Notes under the pieces: model-generated
Databases searched by the model: none
What the model was told of the DNA's origin: nothing
What the model saw: the letters and a program-made list of their open reading frames with translations, nothing else
In this document: positions 6,357-10,054 of the stretch, piece by piece
Layout of the letters: every line of letters starts with the position of its first letter
Position numbering within the stretch: position 1 is the first letter of the stretch
From: an uncultured Collinsella sp.
GTDB lineage: Bacteria > Actinomycetota > Coriobacteriia > Coriobacteriales > Coriobacteriaceae
Assembly: GCA_900556515.1 (NCBI GenBank)
Contig: USPH01000031.1
Location: forward strand, 1 to 10,054
DNA length: 10,054 nucleotides
Reading direction: 5' to 3'
Made by a program: the position numbers and the translations under genes

Positions 6357-6869
6357 TTACGCAATCTCGTCGGAGTCGAGGTACAGCTCTCGGGCGTACA
6401 AGAAGAGCTGGGAAAGCATGAACAGGACGATGCCGAGAACCAGAGAGGTCCAATCGAATGATGAAGCGATCTCTTGGGCGCCGACGGCCCCCTCGCCGCC
6501 AAACATCGAAACGGAGGTTTTGAGTGAGCCGGCGTAGAGGCTGGTGGCAGCTTGAACAACGAAGAGAATGCCGAGCACCTTCAAGCATGTCGCAGACCCT
6601 TTCTTGAAGGGGTCTCCGCTCTTGATCGTCCACACGAGAACGGCGCTGAGGATGGTCGTAGCGATACCGATGACGGCAGGGACCAATGTCGAGATCGCAA
6701 GGGCTGGATACGCGGGGGAGTCTGCAATTACAGGGTTGTCGAGCACTTCGATTGCTGGCTTTAAGGAGAACGCCACTTGTGCGATGGCGGTGGCGCAAAG
6801 GGTCGCAGAGGCTATCGCACATGCGATGCGGAAGGAATGAAGCCGGGGAGTGCGATTGTCGGAACTCAT
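6357..6869 (-). CDS. DUF2975-type membrane protein
   Basis: A 170-residue integral membrane protein with four predicted helices at about 13-36, 53-81, 96-115 and 140-160. The layout (short polar N-terminus, helix pair, the GDPFKKGSATCLKVLG segment after helix 2, and a last helix running into ARELYLDSDEIA) matches the DUF2975 family. That family is of unknown function and is typically encoded next to a YozG-like regulator, as here. The start at 6869 has a strong GGAGG 5 bases upstream. It is the first gene of the minus-strand pair, with a candidate promoter/operator 44-72 bp upstream, and is divergent from the ABC transporter operon. Whether it senses a membrane signal for the regulator is conjecture. 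Confidence 0.8.
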   Translation of the reverse strand: MSSDNRTPRLHSFRIACAIASATLCATAIAQVAFSLKPAIEVLDNPVIADSPAYPALAISTLVPAVIGIATTILSAVLVWTIKSGDPFKKGSATCLKVLGILFVVQAATSLYAGSLKTSVSMFGGEGAVGAQEIASSFDWTSLVLGIVLFMLSQLFLYARELYLDSDEIA

Positions 6870-6906
6870 AATAACCTCCGAAGAATTTAAAAAACTCAGG
6901 TTACTT

Positions 6907-6941
6907 TTTAACAGTTTATGTTAAATTGACTTTGCCGGCAA
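6907..6941 (-). promoter_or_regulatory. Promoter with overlapping 19-bp palindrome for the DUF2975-XRE pair
   Basis: On the minus strand TTGCCG (6941-6936) and TAAACT (6918-6913) are 17 bp apart, each 4 of 6 matches to consensus. The -10 lies inside the inverted repeat TTTAACAGTTTATGTTAAA (6907-6925): seven-base arms around a five-base centre. The surrounding sequence is distinctly AT-rich compared with the rest of the window. The arrangement fits repression of the pair by its own XRE regulator. Confidence 0.55.
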
Positions 6942-6948
6942 GTAATAA

Positions 6949-6971
6949 GGGCCGAGCATTTTGTTCGGCCC
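6949..6971. repeat. Perfect 7-bp GC-rich hairpin between divergent operons
   Basis: GGGCCGA (6949-6955) pairs with TCGGCCC (6965-6971) around a nine-base loop. On the plus strand it lies 34 bp before the likely start of permease A, with no T-run after it. On the minus strand it is followed by TTATTACTT, a poor terminator tail. It may be a leader hairpin of the ABC operon, or an old terminator. I found no convincing plus-strand promoter in 6870-7004. Confidence 0.45.
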
Positions 6972-7004
6972 CTCTGTTCCGACTGGATGAGGTTAAGGTT
7001 GGCG

Positions 7005-7910
7005 ATGAATATGCTCAAAATCTCGAAGGCGATCTTTAGGTCGCTTCTCTCCTCCAGGTCGCTCTGTGTTGTCGTTGTTGCGTTGATGGTTCTTTGTGCT
7101 CTGCCCGTCTTCAGGAGCGCGGCTGGCATCGACGGACGGGTCGAATACCTCGAGTCGGGAATAACCCGTGTTGAGCAGGAATTGTCAGCATCCTATGCGG
7201 ATGCGCTTGTGAATGCGGGGGAGGACGGTGTCTATACCTCTTCATCAAGCATGCCCGCGCTTCTGTACCCTCTTGCCGCGGGACGTCTTATCTTGGCACC
7301 GCTCTCTCCCCTACTTCCGTTTCTGCAGATATCGGATGGAGAGTACACCTATTATGACGGATCGAAGGAGTACTTGCTATGGGTCGCAACGGCCGTTGCC
7401 GTCTCGTTCCTTGCCGCGCGTCTTAACAAACGTGAAAAGCTCATCATCCAGGCACCGATGGGCGAGCTGGGTAGACTTGTTGCATCGAGCGTATGGGCGA
7501 GTGTTTTTGCAATGCTTGCCGTCCTCGCCATCAATCTTCCAGGGATAATCGCCGCGCTTGTGAAGAATGGCCCGGGCTCGCCGTTCTATCCGATAGGCTA
7601 CATTCAATATGCGACTCCGGTTATCAAACCGGCTTGGCTGGTGTTCGCGCAGACGGCCATCTTGCAATTCTTGGTGGCAGCGTTCATCTCGCTTGTCGTT
7701 CACCTTGCCGTGAGGATTGCCAATAACCCTACGCTTGGAATCGTGTTCGTATGTGCCCTGATGGGGGTGACGATGGTTCCCGGGTATTACGGAAGATCCA
7801 TCGCTTTACGTGAGTTCGCCCTGTTGAATCCCCTTACGTATGCGAACACTGAGTTGACCGTCGGCGCCTATAGCCCGTACCCGACAACGCAGATAGTGAA
7901 TCTGCCTTGA
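7005..7910 (+). CDS. ABC-2 type transporter permease A, cut short by TGA
   Basis: A 301-residue membrane protein. Helix 1 (about 18-36) is followed by an outside domain of about 85 residues, with a short possible coiled coil (RVEYLESGITRVEQELSASY). Helices at about 123-139, 161-185, 211-236 and 243-261 follow. It resembles permease B: VKNGPGSPFYPIGYIQ (186-201) corresponds to IKNGAGGSEYPVALIR there, and RIANNP to AISRNP. The ATG at 7005 is preferred because TAAGG lies 6 bases upstream; the ATG at 6987 has no ribosome binding site. The TGA at 7908 stops the protein before the sixth helix, which is still encoded in frame just after it. It is the first gene of the plus-strand operon. Substrate unknown; export of a peptide or toxic compound is typical of such three-gene operons, but unproven here. 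Confidence 0.75.
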   Translation: MNMLKISKAIFRSLLSSRSLCVVVVALMVLCALPVFRSAAGIDGRVEYLESGITRVEQELSASYADALVNAGEDGVYTSSSSMPALLYPLAAGRLILAPLSPLLPFLQISDGEYTYYDGSKEYLLWVATAVAVSFLAARLNKREKLIIQAPMGELGRLVASSVWASVFAMLAVLAINLPGIIAALVKNGPGSPFYPIGYIQYATPVIKPAWLVFAQTAILQFLVAAFISLVVHLAVRIANNPTLGIVFVCALMGVTMVPGYYGRSIALREFALLNPLTYANTELTVGAYSPYPTTQIVNLP

Positions 7911-8035
7911 CTTTGCTTCGAGCGTGGCGCGATTGCCCTCGTATGCGCAATCGGGATCGAGGTGCTGGCAATTAGCCTGCTTTGCGTTGCTGGAAAGAGC
8001 GGCTGCGCGTGCCCGATATCCCCGATTTGTCTTGA
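7911..8035 (+). pseudogene. Detached last helix and tail of permease A
   Basis: Directly after the TGA, in the same frame, come LCFERGAIALVCAIGIEVLA and then ISLLCVAG, a typical last membrane helix aligned with FGEVVGASGALLVVLGAV in permease B. A one-base shift at the A-run 7994-7996 then gives KERLRVPDIPDLS and a TGA at 8033-8035, a natural-looking charged tail and stop followed by GAGAGG. Without the shift the frame runs on as an unlikely Ser/Ala-rich stretch into permease B. The segment is thus most simply the original 3' end of permease A with a nonsense change and a lost base. Confidence 0.6.
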
Positions 8036-8111
8036 GAGAGGTTCCTTCACTGCATCGAGAACGGCAACTCGTTCGAGCGCTTGTGCCTCCGCCGTTGCAT
8101 ACGTAAGAACG

Positions 8112-9227
8112 ATGGGGAAACTGCTCCTGCGTTCTCCTACCCTCGCCGTATGCGCGATTGCAATGTCGACGACGATGCTGGCCCCGGCTCTGGTCGAGAT
8201 GTTTCCTGACGCTGATAACGTTTCCGCTGTTCGGTATAGGGATGGGGAGCTCCGTTCAATAGATCGGTATCTAGAGCGGAACGCTGCGAATATGGACGTC
8301 GAGGGCAAAGCGGCCCTGGAAGACATGCGGGATGCTCTTTCGGGTTTCGTGTACGCGCCTATGCCTGCGGAGGGGTTTCGAAGCCTTGCGACGTACGAGC
8401 GCGCTCGAGGTGAGCTGGGCGCGGCAGATGCGACTCTCCTGCAATCGATCGGAATCGAGCCGGAGACTCCTTCTCGTGCGGAGGCGCGCGCCCTTCTGCT
8501 TGAGTCGATCGCGAGCTTGCCGGACCCCAAGGTTTACGAGTTAAGTACGAAGATGCCCCCATTAATCCTCCTTTCGTATCTCCAGGCAGCGCTTCCCTCC
8601 TTATTTTTGCTGTTGCCCGTGGTTGTCACATCGCTCGCGTGCACCCACCTGCAGTGTCGTTCCCTTCTGGTTCTCCAGATCCCCGCAACAGCGTATGTGC
8701 GTTTTCTGACGGCTGTTACGCTGGCTCTCCTGCTTGGCTTGGTACTGCTTTTGGTGTCGATGGTTCCCGCTGTCGTTGTGTCCGTGATTAAGAACGGTGC
8801 GGGTGGATCGGAGTATCCCGTCGCTCTCATTCGGGCGGGAGCTTCGACAACGTCCATGGTGGGGGAGGCGGTGTTGTGCAGTATTCCGTTGCTGGTCATG
8901 GCATACGGCGTGATTTCCGTCGTCGCTGCGTTGACAGCAGCGATTAGCCGCAACCCCGTTGTCACCGGAATGGTTTGCGCGGTTCTCTTGGTGTTGGGTT
9001 CGTTGAGCGCTCATGTTGAAAGCGTGGGCATGGGCGTCGCGCTGCTGGCTCCATTCGCCTCGTTTGATCCCGCTTCCCAGGTGGGGACGATTGGGTTCCT
9101 TGGGCGAGGGACGAACGCGATGCCTTTTGGAGAGGTCGTCGGCGCATCGGGCGCTCTGCTGGTGGTCTTGGGCGCCGTATCTCCGTTGATGGTGCGCCTG
9201 AGTGTTCCAAAGATCGAAAGGGGATGA
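8112..9227 (+). CDS. ABC-2 type transporter permease B
   Basis: A 371-residue membrane protein from the ATG at 8112. Helix 1 (about 11-31) is followed by a hydrophilic, acidic outside domain of about 115 residues, then helices at about 151-174, 198-226, 250-276, 283-300 and 341-361. This topology is that of large-ectodomain ABC-2 permeases and parallels permease A. The frame is open further upstream with a possible GTG at 7962, but that stretch reads as a displaced tail of permease A. The start is uncertain: the ATG has only a weak AAGA upstream, and helix 1 begins unusually close to the N-terminus. A better N-terminus (ENGNSFERLCLRRCIRKNDG) is encoded in another frame at 8057-8116 and would join after loss of one G in the run 8114-8117. 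The TGA overlaps the ATG at 9224. Confidence 0.75.
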   Translation: MGKLLLRSPTLAVCAIAMSTTMLAPALVEMFPDADNVSAVRYRDGELRSIDRYLERNAANMDVEGKAALEDMRDALSGFVYAPMPAEGFRSLATYERARGELGAADATLLQSIGIEPETPSRAEARALLLESIASLPDPKVYELSTKMPPLILLSYLQAALPSLFLLLPVVVTSLACTHLQCRSLLVLQIPATAYVRFLTAVTLALLLGLVLLLVSMVPAVVVSVIKNGAGGSEYPVALIRAGASTTSMVGEAVLCSIPLLVMAYGVISVVAALTAAISRNPVVTGMVCAVLLVLGSLSAHVESVGMGVALLAPFASFDPASQVGTIGFLGRGTNAMPFGEVVGASGALLVVLGAVSPLMVRLSVPKIERG

Positions 9228-9232
9228 TCTCG

Positions 9233-9973
9233 ATGATTGACCTTCAAACGCTGACGATCTCTTATGGAAAGAAGGTGCTCGTAGATTCGGTGAACGCTGA
9301 GTTTGCCCCGGGTACGGTCTACGGTCTCGTCGCTCCGAACGGGCATGGAAAGACGACGTTGCTGCGTGCGATGGCAGGTTTGCCGGGTCCTCGCGTGGAC
9401 GGGAGCATCGTTCTGGATGAGGTGCAGGGTACGGGTGCGAGAGAGGTCCGTTCTATGATCTTCTATGCACCTGGTGAGGGGACGCTGCTGTATCCCGGAT
9501 TGCGTGCGGAAGATCACCTCAAGATGGTTTGCGATATGTGGCCGCATGCTCGCGATATCGAAGAGATAGTGGAACAAACGCAGATAGGCGAGTTCGCGAA
9601 GATGAGGATCCGCACTCTGAGCCAGGGCATGAAGCAGCAGCTTACCCTGGCGATTGCGTATGCGACGGGCGCGCGGTACCTTCTATTAGATGAGCCCATG
9701 AACGCGCTCGACCCCAGCAGGGTGGACTTGCATTCCGAGATTCTCAGGAAGCTGGCCGATTCTGGTACGTGCATCATCATGTCATCCCACATCTTGGATT
9801 CGGTCGATAGGCTGTGCGATGAGATTCTGTTTTTGAAGGATGGGAGGCTCATTAGAAGCATTCCGCAAGATGATGCTGCGCCGAAGTCTCCTGGATCCCA
9901 TTTCGCAAAGCCTGCCGGACGCGCCGAGGGTGCGCTAAGCACGTATCGGCGACTCTACGAAAAGGGCGGGTAG
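9233..9973 (+). CDS. ABC transporter ATP-binding protein
   Basis: The ATPase of the exporter, 246 residues from the ATG at 9233. This start is preferred because AAGGGG ends 9 bases before it and the protein then begins MIDLQTLTISYG, as family members do; the ATG at 9224, overlapping the permease B stop, would have that site directly abutting it. Numbered from 9224, motifs are Walker A APNGHGKT (37-44, lysine 43), signature LSQGM (132-136), Walker B YLLLDEP (152-158, catalytic Glu157), D-loop ALDP (161-164) and switch His189 in SSHIL. Two departures stand out: Walker A starts with Ala instead of Gly, and the Q-loop reads YAPGEGTLLYPGL, with no glutamine at the usual place. A tail of about 35 residues, rich in Ala, Pro and Lys, follows the fold. 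It forms one operon with the permeases. Confidence 0.92.
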   Translation: MIDLQTLTISYGKKVLVDSVNAEFAPGTVYGLVAPNGHGKTTLLRAMAGLPGPRVDGSIVLDEVQGTGAREVRSMIFYAPGEGTLLYPGLRAEDHLKMVCDMWPHARDIEEIVEQTQIGEFAKMRIRTLSQGMKQQLTLAIAYATGARYLLLDEPMNALDPSRVDLHSEILRKLADSGTCIIMSSHILDSVDRLCDEILFLKDGRLIRSIPQDDAAPKSPGSHFAKPAGRAEGALSTYRRLYEKGG

Positions 9974-9975
9974 AA

Positions 9976-10054
9976 ATGCAAGTTAAAAATCTATGTGGCC
10001 AATGTGATACCGTTGAACCCGCATATCGATACCGCTCAGCCATTCGCCTCGCCC
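9976..10054 (+). CDS. Start of a further operon gene (3' end outside window)
   Basis: An ATG two bases after the ATPase stop, with GGGCGGG about 6 bases upstream, opens a frame that runs off the window after 26 codons: MQVKNLCGQCDTVEPAYRYR followed by SAIRLA. I do not recognise it. The close coupling says it belongs to the transporter operon. The basic stretch YRYRSAIRLA resembles the cytoplasmic approach to a first membrane helix, so a third permease is possible. The CGQC motif near the start is unusual for one. Confidence 0.55.
   Translation, partial: MQVKNLCGQCDTVEPAYRYRSAIRLA

Noticed and set aside
5937..6537. Plus-strand frames opposite the recombinase remnant, the XRE gene and the DUF2975 gene
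   Set aside because: Antisense to recognised domains; no family features or start signals.
7908..7910. TGA in permease A read as selenocysteine or a reassigned codon
   Set aside because: The next bases show no evident SECIS-type hairpin, the position is not a redox site, and TGA is used as a normal stop for permease B; a lesion or sequencing error is simpler.
1..10054. tRNA, rRNA or CRISPR array
   Set aside because: No cloverleaf-like sequence with a TTCGA arm and matching acceptor stem, no rRNA-like conserved stretch and no regularly spaced direct repeats were found by eye.

Overview
The window reads as a high-GC, gut-type actinobacterium of the Coriobacteriia, most like Collinsella. This rests on gene content, codon style and a GACTAGTC/GGGGACGTT intergenic repeat that I associate with Collinsella genomes; no search was run. 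The left half is ordinary chromosomal housekeeping. The right half is accessory: a decayed integrase, a small regulator/membrane-protein pair, and an ABC-2 type transporter operon whose first gene looks damaged.

Left half (1-5043). The 3' two thirds of an adenine deaminase gene enter from the left. A Cof-type HAD phosphatase follows on the same strand. Its ribosome binding site lies inside a strong two-part hairpin, and it is flanked by two copies, in opposite orientation, of a 38-bp repeat (34/38 identical). A second, convergent HAD phosphatase lies on the minus strand. Upstream of it, also on the minus strand, are citrate synthase (with a clear intrinsic terminator after it) and a 95-residue ACT-domain protein. 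The last two probably form one transcript, starting near a 23-bp inverted repeat that covers a TACAAT -10 box.

Middle (5044-6347). About 330 bases of GC-rich non-coding DNA with several hairpins lead into the catalytic half of a tyrosine recombinase. Its N-terminal DNA-binding part is missing. The remaining reading frame runs directly into the end of a small XRE regulator gene, separated only by one TAG codon. This looks like a deletion scar at the edge of a former mobile element.

Right half (6096-10054). The XRE regulator and a four-helix DUF2975-type membrane protein form a minus-strand pair read from a promoter overlapped by a 19-bp palindrome, probably an autoregulatory operator. Divergently on the plus strand lies an ABC transporter operon: permease A, permease B, an ATPase, and the start of another gene that runs off the window. 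A and B are paralogous. Permease A stops before its last predicted membrane helix; that helix is still encoded in the same frame after the stop, followed by a one-base frameshift. The operon therefore carries recent damage, sequencing errors, or a recoding event. Its substrate cannot be told from the sequence; no precursor peptide or modification enzyme is visible here.
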